A stretch of DNA of 64,000 nucleotides from Temperatibacter sp965603205 (lineage in GTDB: Bacteria; Pseudomonadota; Alphaproteobacteria; Sphingomonadales; Kordiimonadaceae), in assembly GCA_965603205.1 (NCBI GenBank), contig CBFDCC010000001.1:1-64000 (forward strand). The letters run 5' to 3'. Positions 34,273 through 43,168 of this stretch are shown here, piece by piece. Position 1 is the first letter of the stretch. Every line of letters starts with the position of its first letter. The notes beneath the pieces were generated by a model, which did not search any database, had not been told where the DNA came from, and saw only the letters and a program-made list of their open reading frames with translations. The translations under genes were made by a program, and so were the position numbers.

Positions 34273-35616
34273 ATGAAAAGAACAATTGCGGCCGTATTAG
34301 GCCTTACTTTATTAACGGCACCATTAATGGCGGCTGACAGCATCCATGATGCGGTGGCTAAGGATTATGATAATTATCTATCTGATCTATTTGTTCATTT
34401 TCACAAAAACCCAGAGCTTTCACTTGTTGAAACTAAAACAGCAGCCCGCATCGCTAAAGAGCTAAAGGCTGTTGGTTTTGATGTGACTGAAGGCGTTGGC
34501 GTTGAGATTGACGGCAACCCTGGTACGGGTATTGTGGCTATCATGAAAAATGGTGATGGCCCGCTTGTTATGATGCGCGCTGATATGGACGGCCTGCCAG
34601 TGCCAGAGAAATCAGGCCTATCATACGCGTCAAAGGCCACACAAATTTCACCAGTTACAGGCAAAGAAGTGCCAGTGATGCACGCGTGCGGCCACGATGT
34701 TCACATCACAGCGCTTGTTGGTACGGCGCGTCATATGGCGTCGATCAAAGATCAATGGTCAGGCACGCTAATGCTGATCGGTCAACCAGCTGAAGAGCGC
34801 ATCATGGGCGCTAAGTTAATGATGGATGATAAATTGTGGGAGCGCTTTGGTCAGCCAGATTACGCGCTGGCCTTTCACGTTGGTGCTGGTCTTGAGGCTG
34901 GTAAAATTAACGTACTGAACGGCGCACCATACGCGGGCGCTGATACGGTTGATATTATTATTCACGGCGTTGGCGCACACGGCGCGAGCCCGCATGCTGG
35001 TAAAGACCCCATTCTTCTTGGTTCACAAATTGTTGTAGCGTTGCAGCAGCTTGTATCGCGTGAGCTTTCGCCGCGCCAGGCTGGTGTTGTAACCGTTGGT
35101 TCATTCCATGGCGGATTGAAGCATAATATTATTTCAGACAAGGCCGTGCTGCAATTAACAGTGCGTAATACAAACCTTGAAACCCGCAAGCTGTTACTAG
35201 ACGGTATCAAGCGTATTGCTGAAAACATGGGTCGTGTTGCTGGTCTGCCAGATGATATGTTGCCAGAGGTTCATGTGTCACGCGAGTCTACGCCGCCAAC
35301 AGTAAATACCGATCCACTGGTTGATCGTCTGCGCGCCGTTTGGCAAGATAAAATGGGCGTCGACATGGTAAAAGGTATTAAGGCAACAGGTATGGGCGCA
35401 GAAGATTTCCCGTATTTTACAACAGAGCCAAAAATCAAAACCGTTTATTGGTCAATTGGCGGTACACCAAAGGCTGATATGGATGCGGCTGAAAATGGTG
35501 GCACACCAATTCCGTCACATCACAGCCCGATCTTTAAGATCACACCGGCACCATCGGTTAAAAGCGGTGTTGAATCTACAATTCACGCTCTTCTGGATCT
35601 GATGCCTAAAAAATAG
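34273..35616 (+). CDS. Secreted M20-family amidohydrolase/carboxypeptidase
   Basis: A 447-residue metallopeptidase-type amidohydrolase with a signal peptide (TIAAVLGLTLLTAPLMAADS). Metal ligands are in MRADMDGLPV, HACGHDVHITALVG, and GQPAEERIMGA; the C-terminal GMGAEDFPYF completes the family pattern. Relatives hydrolyse N-acyl amino acids, hippurate or indole-acetyl conjugates. The location in the periplasm suggests nutrient scavenging. GAGAGGGA precedes the ATG at 34273. A strong terminator follows. It is divergent from HMG-CoA reductase. Confidence 0.9.
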   Translation: MKRTIAAVLGLTLLTAPLMAADSIHDAVAKDYDNYLSDLFVHFHKNPELSLVETKTAARIAKELKAVGFDVTEGVGVEIDGNPGTGIVAIMKNGDGPLVMMRADMDGLPVPEKSGLSYASKATQISPVTGKEVPVMHACGHDVHITALVGTARHMASIKDQWSGTLMLIGQPAEERIMGAKLMMDDKLWERFGQPDYALAFHVGAGLEAGKINVLNGAPYAGADTVDIIIHGVGAHGASPHAGKDPILLGSQIVVALQQLVSRELSPRQAGVVTVGSFHGGLKHNIISDKAVLQLTVRNTNLETRKLLLDGIKRIAENMGRVAGLPDDMLPEVHVSRESTPPTVNTDPLVDRLRAVWQDKMGVDMVKGIKATGMGAEDFPYFTTEPKIKTVYWSIGGTPKADMDAAENGGTPIPSHHSPIFKITPAPSVKSGVESTIHALLDLMPKK

Positions 35617-35637
35617 TATCACTGCTACTTGGAATAT

Positions 35638-35671
35638 GAAGAGCTCGCTTTTTGGCGGGCTCTTCTTTTTT
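35638..35671 (+). terminator. Rho-independent terminator after the M20 gene
   Basis: An 11-bp stem (GAAGAGCTCGC / GCGGGCTCTTC) with a 6-base loop, then six T, 21 bases after the stop codon. Confidence 0.9.
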
Positions 35672-35674
35672 AAG

Positions 35675-35887
35675 CACGATGCATAAGCATCGCCTCGGGG
35701 TCCCTCGGTATGCTCGTAGGCTCGCTATTATTATAGGAAATTTATTTCCGTACCGACTTTGATATTTAAGAACGGCGAATGGTCGCCGCTTCGCAGTCGC
35801 TCAGTACGCGCGCTGCGCTATTAAAATAGGAAACTTGTTTCCGTACCGACTAAGTAGGAGGCAGCGCTAATGCGCTGAAAAAGCCTA
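35675..35887 (+). repeat. Mosaic palindromic repeats upstream of the isochorismatase-like gene
   Basis: CACGATGCATAAGCATCG, CTCGGTATGCTCG, GGAAATTTATTTCCGTACCG, ACGGCGAATGGTCGCCG, CAGTCGCTCAGTACG, GGAAACTTGTTTCCGTACCG, ACTAAGTAGGAGGC, and AGCGCTAATGCGCT. The last block is itself a hairpin and ends 10 bases from the start codon. Confidence 0.83.
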
Positions 35888-35891
35888 AGTG

Positions 35892-36458
35892 ATGACTGAA
35901 CATAACAATTTCAAAAATACAGCCCTCATGCTGATCGATATGCAATATTCTATCGATGATCCAAGTTTGGGCAAAAGATCAAACCCTGACGCCGAGAAGG
36001 TGGCAGGGCATCTTCTTCATCATTGGCGAGAAAACAACTGGCCCATTGTTCATATTCGTCATGACAGTGTTCATGAGACATCGCCCTATCACACGTCAAA
36101 ACCGATGCATGCTTTCAAGGTTGATGTGCATCCTATAGGAGACGAGACTGTAATCGCAAAAAATACCAATAATGCATTCACAGGCACAAATTTAGAAAAA
36201 CACCTGCGCGATCAAAATATCAACGACTTAATTTTATGCGGCGTGCTCATTGAGCATTGTGTCGGCCTAACTGCAAAACATGCTGCCTCGCTCGGATTTA
36301 ATATTTCCGTGGTTGGTGACGCGGTGGCGGCATTGGATAATACAGACTTGTCTGGAAAATACTGGACGGGCGACGATATTCAAAATTTAATGCTGAAAAA
36401 TATCCAAGACGACTATGGTCAGGTTGTTTTCAGCAAAGAAATAATAAAAATACAATAA
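35892..36458 (+). CDS. Isochorismatase-family cysteine hydrolase
   Basis: A 188-residue hydrolase. Catalytic triad: Asp in MLIDMQYSI, Lys in AKNTNNAFTGT, and Cys in LCGVLIEHCVGLTAKHA. The fold is shared by nicotinamidase, isochorismatase and biuret or ureidoacrylate hydrolases; the sequence does not decide among these. The ATG at 35892 directly follows an in-frame GTG. No pathway partners are next to it, so the substrate stays open. Confidence 0.85.
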   Translation: MTEHNNFKNTALMLIDMQYSIDDPSLGKRSNPDAEKVAGHLLHHWRENNWPIVHIRHDSVHETSPYHTSKPMHAFKVDVHPIGDETVIAKNTNNAFTGTNLEKHLRDQNINDLILCGVLIEHCVGLTAKHAASLGFNISVVGDAVAALDNTDLSGKYWTGDDIQNLMLKNIQDDYGQVVFSKEIIKIQ

Positions 36459-36717
36459 AAACAAAGGCTTAGTTGAAAAAGCAAGTCCTTTGAAATCGAC
36501 TCATTTTAAGCGCCATAGAAGAGTCATCTAACAAATTTAGGTCTCAATATACTAGCGAGGCTCTAAATAGGGCTTAAAATGAGCTTAAAAACACTAAATA
36601 TGGGTGTTTGGGTGAAATTAGCCATAGATGGTGTGCTCATGGCTAAAATTCTTAATTGAAGGCCTAAAATTTCAAAAACTGCCTATGTCAGTAACGTGTC
36701 TAAGGCTTTAAAACTGT
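36459..36717. other. Gene-free stretch with a large nested inverted repeat
   Basis: Inside it, TCATTTTAAGC (36501-36511) and GCTTAAAATGA (36572-36582) pair perfectly, with ATTTAG (36535-36540) and CTAAAT (36563-36568) nested between them. A further TAGCCAT...ATGGCTA pair lies near 36618-36645. No protein frame or known RNA family is recognised. Confidence 0.45.
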
Positions 36718-37692
36718 CTAGGTCTTTAAAATTGTTTGGCCAACTGTCGCACGAGATTCTAATGCGCGGTGAGCATCGGCGGCATTTTCTAATTCAAATG
36801 TCTGACCAATGTTCGATTTGATGTGACCTTTAGCGATGGCATGCATCACACGATTTGCACTATGGGCTAAGTCTTCATTGGACGCGCAATAATGCATCAA
36901 GCTTGGGCGTGTTAAAATTAAAGACCCTTTTGCAGCGAGCACACCAGGCGCAATGGCAGGGGCTGGCCCCGTGGCGTTACCGAATGTGACCATCATACCG
37001 CGCGGTGACAGACAGTCTAAACTATCCATAAATGTGTCATGACCGACGCTATCAAATACCACTGGTACACCCTTGCCTGATGTGATTTCCATGACCTGAT
37101 CTTTGAAGCTATCACGGCTGTAATTGATGGTATGTGTGCAGCCATTCGCTTTTGCAATCTCGGCCTTTGCGTCGCTACCGACGGTGCCAATTACCGTAAC
37201 ACCTCTTGCTGATAACCACTGACAAGCGATCGTGCCGACACCGCCAGCAGCCGCGTGGAATAAAACAGTGTCGCCAGATTTAACGTTATATAGGCGCTCC
37301 GTTAGAAACTCCACTGTACAGCCTTTTAACAATAGGGCGGCGATATCCTCGTTTGATACGCCCGTCGGTACTTTGACCACACGGTCATGTGGGATGTTTC
37401 TTGACTGTGAATAAGCACCTAATGGACCTGTTGGATAGGCCACGCGGTCACCAATTTTTAGGCCTGTAACATCATCGCCTATAGCCTCAATAATAGCCGC
37501 CGCTTCTAATCCTGGTGTGAAAGGTAGCGGTAGTGGATAGGACCCACTGCGGTGATATGTGTCGATGTAATTCAGGCCAATCGCCGTATGCTTGATACGT
37601 ATTTCATGCGGCAAAAGATCACCAACTTCTACTCTTTCCCAGATCAAATTTTCAGGTCCGCCAAACTCTTTAACAACAATTGCTTTGGTCAT
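36718..37692 (-). CDS. NADPH:quinone oxidoreductase (zinc-free MDR family)
   Basis: A 324-residue medium-chain reductase of the Qor type. The opening TKAIVVKEFGGPENLIWE and the N-terminal GroES-like fold lead to the nucleotide motif HAAAGGVGTIACQW. There are no zinc-binding cysteines, as expected for quinone reductases and not alcohol dehydrogenases. The block GLNYIDTYHRSGSYPLPLP is typical of Qor. It reduces quinones by one electron using NADPH. It lies 38 bases downstream of the ogt-type gene and may share its promoter. Confidence 0.9.
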   Translation of the reverse strand: MTKAIVVKEFGGPENLIWERVEVGDLLPHEIRIKHTAIGLNYIDTYHRSGSYPLPLPFTPGLEAAAIIEAIGDDVTGLKIGDRVAYPTGPLGAYSQSRNIPHDRVVKVPTGVSNEDIAALLLKGCTVEFLTERLYNVKSGDTVLFHAAAGGVGTIACQWLSARGVTVIGTVGSDAKAEIAKANGCTHTINYSRDSFKDQVMEITSGKGVPVVFDSVGHDTFMDSLDCLSPRGMMVTFGNATGPAPAIAPGVLAAKGSLILTRPSLMHYCASNEDLAHSANRVMHAIAKGHIKSNIGQTFELENAADAHRALESRATVGQTILKT

Positions 37693-37730
37693 AATGTCTT
37701 ATCCTTATCCGTCTATATTTAATCGAGAGG

Positions 37731-38204
37731 CTAAATTGAATCTAAAGGCAGGGCACCTTCAAGAATAAGTAATGCTTTTTTTGTCCATGTGCCACCCTCG
37801 CCCGAATAGCCACCAAGGCGTGTTTTTGCCCCTCTGGATGTTGCAATAATACGGTGACATGGAATGATGATTGGTATGGGATTAACGCCGCACGCCGATC
37901 CCACAGCTTGCGGAGCGGACCCTGTTTTTTTAGCCACATCGCCATAGGTTAAAGTCTCGCCCATAGGGATATCACACATAATATCCCAAACCTTTTTTTG
38001 ATGGTCAGTACCAAAGGGATTAAGGGGTAAATTAAAGACTTGAAGCTCTCCGTCGAAATAAGCATCAAGCTGTTTTTTTGCTTCATCTAGCAGTGGTGTG
38101 CGCTCTTGAAAAGGCGACCACCCCCAATCAACAGAGACGATTTTACCGTCTTCTTCTGTGATGGTTAGGTCGTCGATAGGGCAGTGTATGGATAATTGGG
38201 GCAT
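37731..38204 (-). CDS. ogt: Methylated-DNA--protein-cysteine methyltransferase
   Basis: A 157-residue suicide repair protein for O6-alkylguanine. The acceptor cysteine is in PIIIPCHRIIATSRG, followed by GGYSGEGGTWTKKALLILEG. GETLTYGDVAKKTGSAPQAV is the helix-turn-helix that enters DNA. No Ada-type N-terminal domain is present, so this is a stand-alone Ogt. It precedes the quinone reductase on the same strand. Confidence 0.93.
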   Translation of the reverse strand: MPQLSIHCPIDDLTITEEDGKIVSVDWGWSPFQERTPLLDEAKKQLDAYFDGELQVFNLPLNPFGTDHQKKVWDIMCDIPMGETLTYGDVAKKTGSAPQAVGSACGVNPIPIIIPCHRIIATSRGAKTRLGGYSGEGGTWTKKALLILEGALPLDSI

Positions 38205-38308
38205 AGCATAAACTTTGAAATGAGTGTAAAGCGTGTCATTAAGGATTACAAACTAGTGGGTGTTAAGCTTGGCGGCAAGCATTTAAAGACGAACTGAGAA
38301 ATTAATAT

Positions 38309-39664
38309 ATGACAGACAATCCAACTATATTTGCCCTGTCGAGCGGTGGCGGCGTCGGCGGCGTAGCGGTCATCAGGCTCAGCGGCCCCCTATCGACGCG
38401 GGCGCTAAACCTGCTCACAGGTAAAGAAACACCAGCCCCAAAGGTGGCATCATTATTCACACTATTTGATCCGCAGTCCAAGGCGCGTCTGGATAAAAGC
38501 CTGACACTATACTTTAAAGCACCAGCAAGTTTTACAGGTGAAGATGTGGTCGAGCTGCATGTGCATGGGGGCCGCGCGGTGATCGAGGGAGTGTTGAATA
38601 CCCTATCCTTAATCGGTGGTTTGCGCGCTGCTGAACCGGGTGAATTTACCCGCCGTGCCTATGAATCTGGCAAGATGGATCTGACCGAGGCTGAAGGATT
38701 GAACGATCTTATCCATGCCAGTACAGCCGCCCAGCGCGACTTAGCATTGAAGCAAATGGACGGTAGTTTGCGTTATTTATATGAAGAATGGCGCGGCCTG
38801 CTTATTCATCATCTTGCCCACCTAGAGGCCGATATAGATTTCCCTGATGAGGATTTACCTGAAGGCGTAGCGGCGAGCGTTAGACCGCAGGTATCGTTAC
38901 TTAAAGATAAAATTACACAACATCTTGTGGATGGCAGACGCGGCGAAGCATTGCGCGATGGGTATAGAATTGTCATTCTTGGTGAACCAAATGCGGGTAA
39001 GTCATCATTGATGAACGCGCTTGCTAGTAGCGATGTGGCTATTGTTTCAGATGAAGCAGGGACCACGCGGGATGTACTTGAAACACAGTTAAATCTGGAA
39101 GGGTTTCCTGTAAGGCTTATCGACACAGCGGGCTTGCGCGATGGTGGTGGGGCTGTTGAGCGCGAGGGTATTAGGCGGGCAATTGAGCGGGCAGGTGACG
39201 CTGATTTAAAGCTGGTTTTAACCCGCGCTGATGAATGGCCAAAGGTGCCAGAGCAAACAAAAGCATTGCTGGATGACAAGACGATACTCGTGATAGCACA
39301 AACGGATTTAGTGCCAATGTTCCACGTGGAACAATCTGAACTGCCGCAAAATATAGCGGGTCATTTTATGTTATCCGTTAAGGATAGTGACAGCTTTATA
39401 GGTCTAATGAAGATGCTAACGGCCCATGTGAAAGATGCAATGGAGCTGCGTGAGGCGCCAGTATTAACGCGCGTTCGTCACCGCCGTGCCCTCGAAGAAG
39501 TGGTCACGCATCTTGAGAGATTTGATCTCACGGCTGGCATGGACGCGGTGCTCGCAGCAGAGGATGTTCGGATGGCGGCTAGGTCGCTTGGTTCGATCAC
39601 AGGATTGATTGGTGTTGAGGATGTTCTCGATGTTGTTTTCTCAGAATTTTGCATCGGAAAATAA
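38309..39664 (+). CDS. mnmE: tRNA uridine-5-carboxymethylaminomethyl modification GTPase MnmE
   Basis: A 451-residue GTPase that works with MnmG to modify U34 of several tRNAs. The N-terminal folate-binding domain has FALSSGGGVGGVAVIRLSGP; the GTPase has G1 GEPNAGKSSLMNAL, G2 DEAGTTRDVLE and G3 DTAGLRD; the C-terminal catalytic Cys is in FCIGK. The usual G4 NKxD is AQTD here. A parS-like site lies inside the coding sequence, encoding MFHVEQ. mnmG follows after 102 bases. Confidence 0.95.
   Translation: MTDNPTIFALSSGGGVGGVAVIRLSGPLSTRALNLLTGKETPAPKVASLFTLFDPQSKARLDKSLTLYFKAPASFTGEDVVELHVHGGRAVIEGVLNTLSLIGGLRAAEPGEFTRRAYESGKMDLTEAEGLNDLIHASTAAQRDLALKQMDGSLRYLYEEWRGLLIHHLAHLEADIDFPDEDLPEGVAASVRPQVSLLKDKITQHLVDGRRGEALRDGYRIVILGEPNAGKSSLMNALASSDVAIVSDEAGTTRDVLETQLNLEGFPVRLIDTAGLRDGGGAVEREGIRRAIERAGDADLKLVLTRADEWPKVPEQTKALLDDKTILVIAQTDLVPMFHVEQSELPQNIAGHFMLSVKDSDSFIGLMKMLTAHVKDAMELREAPVLTRVRHRRALEEVVTHLERFDLTAGMDAVLAAEDVRMAARSLGSITGLIGVEDVLDVVFSEFCIGK
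39318..39333. promoter_or_regulatory. parS: parS-like site in mnmE
   Basis: TGTTCCACGTGGAACA is a perfect 16-base palindrome with the parS core CCACGTGG, differing from the consensus TGTTTCACGTGAAACA by one symmetrical pair. Within coding sequence, near parAB. Confidence 0.75.
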
Positions 39665-39680
39665 TCGCAACGCAGTTAGA

Positions 39681-39696
39681 TGTTCCACGTGAAACA
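39681..39696. promoter_or_regulatory. parS: parS-like site between mnmE and mnmG
   Basis: TGTTCCACGTGAAACA matches the parS consensus at 15 of 16 bases. It lies in the intergenic space 17 bases after the mnmE stop. Confidence 0.85.
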
Positions 39697-39766
39697 TTAG
39701 GAAATTTGACTTTAGGCGGTCATGTGATTATAGCCTGCTTCAAAGATATATAAGAGTGATGAAATA

Positions 39767-41629
39767 ATGTTTGATGTAATTGTAATCGGTGGAGGACATG
39801 CTGGCTGTGACGCGGCCGCTGCTGCTGCGCGCGTGGGTGCTAAAACCTTGCTGCTTACACATAAGCTAGAGACCATCGGCGAGATGTCATGTAACCCTGC
39901 AATCGGTGGCCTTGGTAAAGGGCATTTGGTGCGAGAGATAGACGCGCTGGATGGTGTCATGGGTGTTGTCGCTGACGCGTCTGGTATTCAGTTTCGCTTG
40001 CTTAATCGTCGGAAAGGACCAGCCGTTCAGGGGCCGCGCGCCCAGTCGGATCGCAAGCTTTATAAAGCTAAAATGCAAGAGATACTCTTTAACTATGAAA
40101 ACCTAACCTGTAAGGCGGGTGCTGTTGTTGATCTTGTCATAGACGACGAGGCTGATAAGCCTGCTGTTGTCGGTGTGACGCTAGAGGATGGCACTGTTAT
40201 AAAAGCAGGGCGGGTTATTCTAACCACAGGTACTTTTTTAAACGGCCTTATTCATATGGGCGACACCCAAATACCAGCAGGCCGTATCGGCGAAGATCCA
40301 TCGCTAGGTCTTAGCGAGACGCTGCTTAAATATGAATTTGATCTCGGGCGATTAAAGACGGGTACGCCAGCAAGGCTGGATGGTCGCACGATTGATTGGG
40401 CGGTATTAGAAGTGCAACCTGGTGATAACCCACCTGTCGCTTTTTCGTTTCTAACTGATAAGATTACGGTGCCACAAATTGATTGTCATATCACCCACAC
40501 AAACGCAGAGACCCACAAGATCATTCGCGATAACCTGCATCGTTCACCCTTGTTCTCTGGCGCTATTGAAAGCAAGGGGCCGCGTTACTGCCCGTCTGTG
40601 GAAGATAAGGTTGTACGCTTTGAAGGCAAAGACAGTCATCAGATATTCCTAGAGCCAGAAGGTCTGGGTGATCATACCATTTACCCTAACGGTATCAGCA
40701 CTAGTCTGCCAGCCGATGTTCAAGAAGAATTTATTCGTACGATTAAAGGATTAGAAAAGGTAGAGATTATTCAGCCGGGCTATGCCATTGAATATGACTT
40801 TATCGACCCAAGAGAGCTTAGGCCTACATTAGAGACGCACCGTATAGACGGTCTATATCTGGCAGGGCAGATCAATGGCACAACGGGATATGAGGAAGCG
40901 GCAGCTCAAGGTATGATGGCTGGTTTTAATGCGGCGCTGTCTAGCCAAGGCAAAGACGCGCTTATTCTTGATCGCGCTGACGCTTATATTGGTGTGATGA
41001 TTGATGATTTGGTGACGCAAGGCACACGCGAGCCTTACCGTATGTTTACTAGCCGCGCTGAATACCGGCTGCATCTTCGTGCAGATAACGCAGATCAGCG
41101 CTTAACCGCCAAGGGTATAGCTATTGGTGCTGTGAGCGATGAGCGCACCAAAGCCTTTAACGATAAGATGGATGGTATCAAAAAGGGGCGCGCCATATTA
41201 CAAAGTCTGACGATCACGCCAAATGAAGCTGAAAAACACGGTATTCACCTAAAGCGTGATGGTGTTAGGCGTTCTGGCGAGGTGATGCTGGGCATTAACA
41301 CGGTGACATTTGATCATTTAAAAGAAATATGGCCAGACGACTTAAGTGACATTCAGCCAATTATAGCAGAACAATTATCAATAGATGCTATGTATGCGGG
41401 CTATTTGGACCGTCAACAGTCGGATATCAATGCTTTTCGCCGTGATGAGGCTTTAAAAATACCAGATACCCTAGATTTTAACAAAATTGATGGTCTTTCT
41501 ACAGAAATGAAGGAAAAGCTGTCTGGCGCTAAGCCTGCGACACTTGGCGCAGCTGCGCGTGTTGCTGGTGTAACGCCAGCGGCACTAACCGTTGTACTTT
41601 CCCACATTAGGCGCGGTAAAGCCGCTTAA
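39767..41629 (+). CDS. mnmG: tRNA uridine-5-carboxymethylaminomethyl modification enzyme MnmG (GidA)
   Basis: A 620-residue FAD enzyme, partner of MnmE. The N-terminal FAD motif is VIGGGHAGCDAAAAAARVG; GEMSCNPAIGGLGKGHLVRE follows. YCPSVEDKVVRF and GLYLAGQINGTTGYEEAAAQ are the family signatures. The C-terminal helical domain binds MnmE and tRNA. It is full length and in the conserved order mnmE-mnmG-rsmG-parA-parB. Confidence 0.97.
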   Translation: MFDVIVIGGGHAGCDAAAAAARVGAKTLLLTHKLETIGEMSCNPAIGGLGKGHLVREIDALDGVMGVVADASGIQFRLLNRRKGPAVQGPRAQSDRKLYKAKMQEILFNYENLTCKAGAVVDLVIDDEADKPAVVGVTLEDGTVIKAGRVILTTGTFLNGLIHMGDTQIPAGRIGEDPSLGLSETLLKYEFDLGRLKTGTPARLDGRTIDWAVLEVQPGDNPPVAFSFLTDKITVPQIDCHITHTNAETHKIIRDNLHRSPLFSGAIESKGPRYCPSVEDKVVRFEGKDSHQIFLEPEGLGDHTIYPNGISTSLPADVQEEFIRTIKGLEKVEIIQPGYAIEYDFIDPRELRPTLETHRIDGLYLAGQINGTTGYEEAAAQGMMAGFNAALSSQGKDALILDRADAYIGVMIDDLVTQGTREPYRMFTSRAEYRLHLRADNADQRLTAKGIAIGAVSDERTKAFNDKMDGIKKGRAILQSLTITPNEAEKHGIHLKRDGVRRSGEVMLGINTVTFDHLKEIWPDDLSDIQPIIAEQLSIDAMYAGYLDRQQSDINAFRRDEALKIPDTLDFNKIDGLSTEMKEKLSGAKPATLGAAARVAGVTPAALTVVLSHIRRGKAA

Positions 41630-41647
41630 TAAATTTAAGGTAACATT

Positions 41648-42271
41648 ATGCATAGTACTATCAGTGACTTCACAAGCCGCGTTGATGTTTCACGTGAAAC
41701 ATTGGCACAGTTGCAGATTTATGCTGATTTGCTTGCTAAATGGCAACCAGCACAGAATTTAATCTCTAATAGCACAGTGGATGATATGTGGCGGCGCCAT
41801 TTTCTCGACTCGGCGCAGATGTATGCACCCATTAGGGCGCGTTACGGTGATAAAGAGCTGAATTTCATGGATATAGGCTCTGGTGCGGGCTTTCCAGGGC
41901 TTGTTTTGTCTATTATGGGGCTAGGAAAAGCCCATATGGTCGAATCGAATAACAAAAAATGCATCTTTATGGGTCATGTTAGCCGACAGGCGAGTGCAGA
42001 TTCTGTGATTCTTAATAAAAGAATAGAGGAATTAGACGATTTTCCCTTAGATTTTATCACAAGCCGGGCTTGCGCCACAATTAGCCAACTCCTTGATTGG
42101 TTGGGAAAATTTATAAAACCTCATACGGAGCTATGGTTATTAAAAGGTACAATTGTAGATGATGAATTGACCGAAGCCTTAAAGTCATGGAATATGAAAT
42201 CAGAGCGTTATCCAAGCCTATCTGATGAAACAGGCTGTATCTTAAGGCTCTATGATATAAAAAAGAAGTAA
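41648..42271 (+). CDS. rsmG: 16S rRNA (guanine527-N7)-methyltransferase RsmG (GidB)
   Basis: A 207-residue SAM-dependent methyltransferase. SAM motif: NFMDIGSGAGFPGLVLSIMG; the block WRRHFLDSAQMYAPI and SRACATISQLLDW follow family order. The N-terminal VSRETL is encoded by a perfect parS site. It is 18 bases after mnmG and probably co-transcribed. Loss of RsmG in other bacteria gives low-level streptomycin resistance. Confidence 0.95.
   Translation: MHSTISDFTSRVDVSRETLAQLQIYADLLAKWQPAQNLISNSTVDDMWRRHFLDSAQMYAPIRARYGDKELNFMDIGSGAGFPGLVLSIMGLGKAHMVESNNKKCIFMGHVSRQASADSVILNKRIEELDDFPLDFITSRACATISQLLDWLGKFIKPHTELWLLKGTIVDDELTEALKSWNMKSERYPSLSDETGCILRLYDIKKK
41686..41701. promoter_or_regulatory. 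parS: parS site in the start of rsmG
   Basis: TGTTTCACGTGAAACA is a perfect match to the parS consensus, inside codons 13-18 of rsmG and 1.5 kb from parB. ParB should nucleate here. Confidence 0.92.
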
Positions 42272-42338
42272 GCCTTTGTTATAAAAAGATAAAATACAAT
42301 ATCTAAAGCAAGGGATTACGTTAAGGGGTTGGGAACGC

Positions 42339-43130
42339 ATGGCTGGTGCAAAAATCATTTCTGTCGCAAATCAAAAGGGTGGTGTCGGCAAAACAACCAC
42401 AACCATTAATCTGGCGACCGCAATGGCCGCCGTTGGCAAACATGTACTTGTGATTGACCTTGATCCACAAGGTAATGCCAGTACTGGGTTTGGTGTTGAT
42501 CGGGCGTCCCGTGAAATTACGTCCTATGATGTGGTAATGGGCGCTGCGCCGATTGCAGAGGCAATTGTTGAAACCAATATCGAGGGTTTAGAGCTTATCC
42601 CGTCTACGATTGATCTTTCTGGCGCAGATATAGAGCTAGCTGAGTTGCCGCAGCGCAATTACCGCCTGCAACAGGCTATTGAGAAAGCAAATCTTACAAA
42701 ATATTACGATTATGTGTTGATTGACTGCCCACCATCGCTTTCTTTGTTGACCATAAACGCGCTTGTTGCCTCAAATGAAGTGCTAGTACCGCTACAATGT
42801 GAGTTTTTTGCCTTAGAAGGCCTCAGTTTGTTGATGAAAACCATTGAGCGTGTTCGGACGTCCTTTAATCCCGAGCTAAAAATAAACGGTGTTGTGTTGA
42901 CCATGTATGATAAGCGCAATAAATTGTCAGAGCAGGTTGAAACTGATGTACGCGATTATTTAGGCAATACTGTTTACACGACGGTTATTCCGCGCAATGT
43001 GCGTATCGGTGAAGCGCCGAGCCATGGCTTGCCTGTGCTGCTATATGACCATCGCTGTGTTGGTAGCGCGGCTTATATCAAGTTAGCGTCAGAGTTTCTG
43101 CGTCGCGACGGCATTCGTATTGCCGCATAG
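42339..43130 (+). CDS. parA: Chromosome partitioning ATPase ParA (Soj)
   Basis: A 263-residue Walker-type ATPase. The deviant Walker A KGGVGKTTTTINLA, the A' motif DLDPQGNASTGFG and YVLIDCPPSLSLL are all present. It forms a nucleoid-bound gradient that pulls ParB-parS complexes apart. parB follows 38 bases later. With oriC and parS in the same 15 kb, this is the primary chromosomal segregation locus. Confidence 0.97.
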   Translation: MAGAKIISVANQKGGVGKTTTTINLATAMAAVGKHVLVIDLDPQGNASTGFGVDRASREITSYDVVMGAAPIAEAIVETNIEGLELIPSTIDLSGADIELAELPQRNYRLQQAIEKANLTKYYDYVLIDCPPSLSLLTINALVASNEVLVPLQCEFFALEGLSLLMKTIERVRTSFNPELKINGVVLTMYDKRNKLSEQVETDVRDYLGNTVYTTVIPRNVRIGEAPSHGLPVLLYDHRCVGSAAYIKLASEFLRRDGIRIAA

Positions 43131-43168
43131 TTAAAATTAATTAATAAATTCAAAGAGTTAGTGATAAT

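Noticed and set aside
41686..41701. Considered as an operator for rsmG
   Set aside because: It matches parS exactly and parAB follows directly, so a segregation site explains it better.
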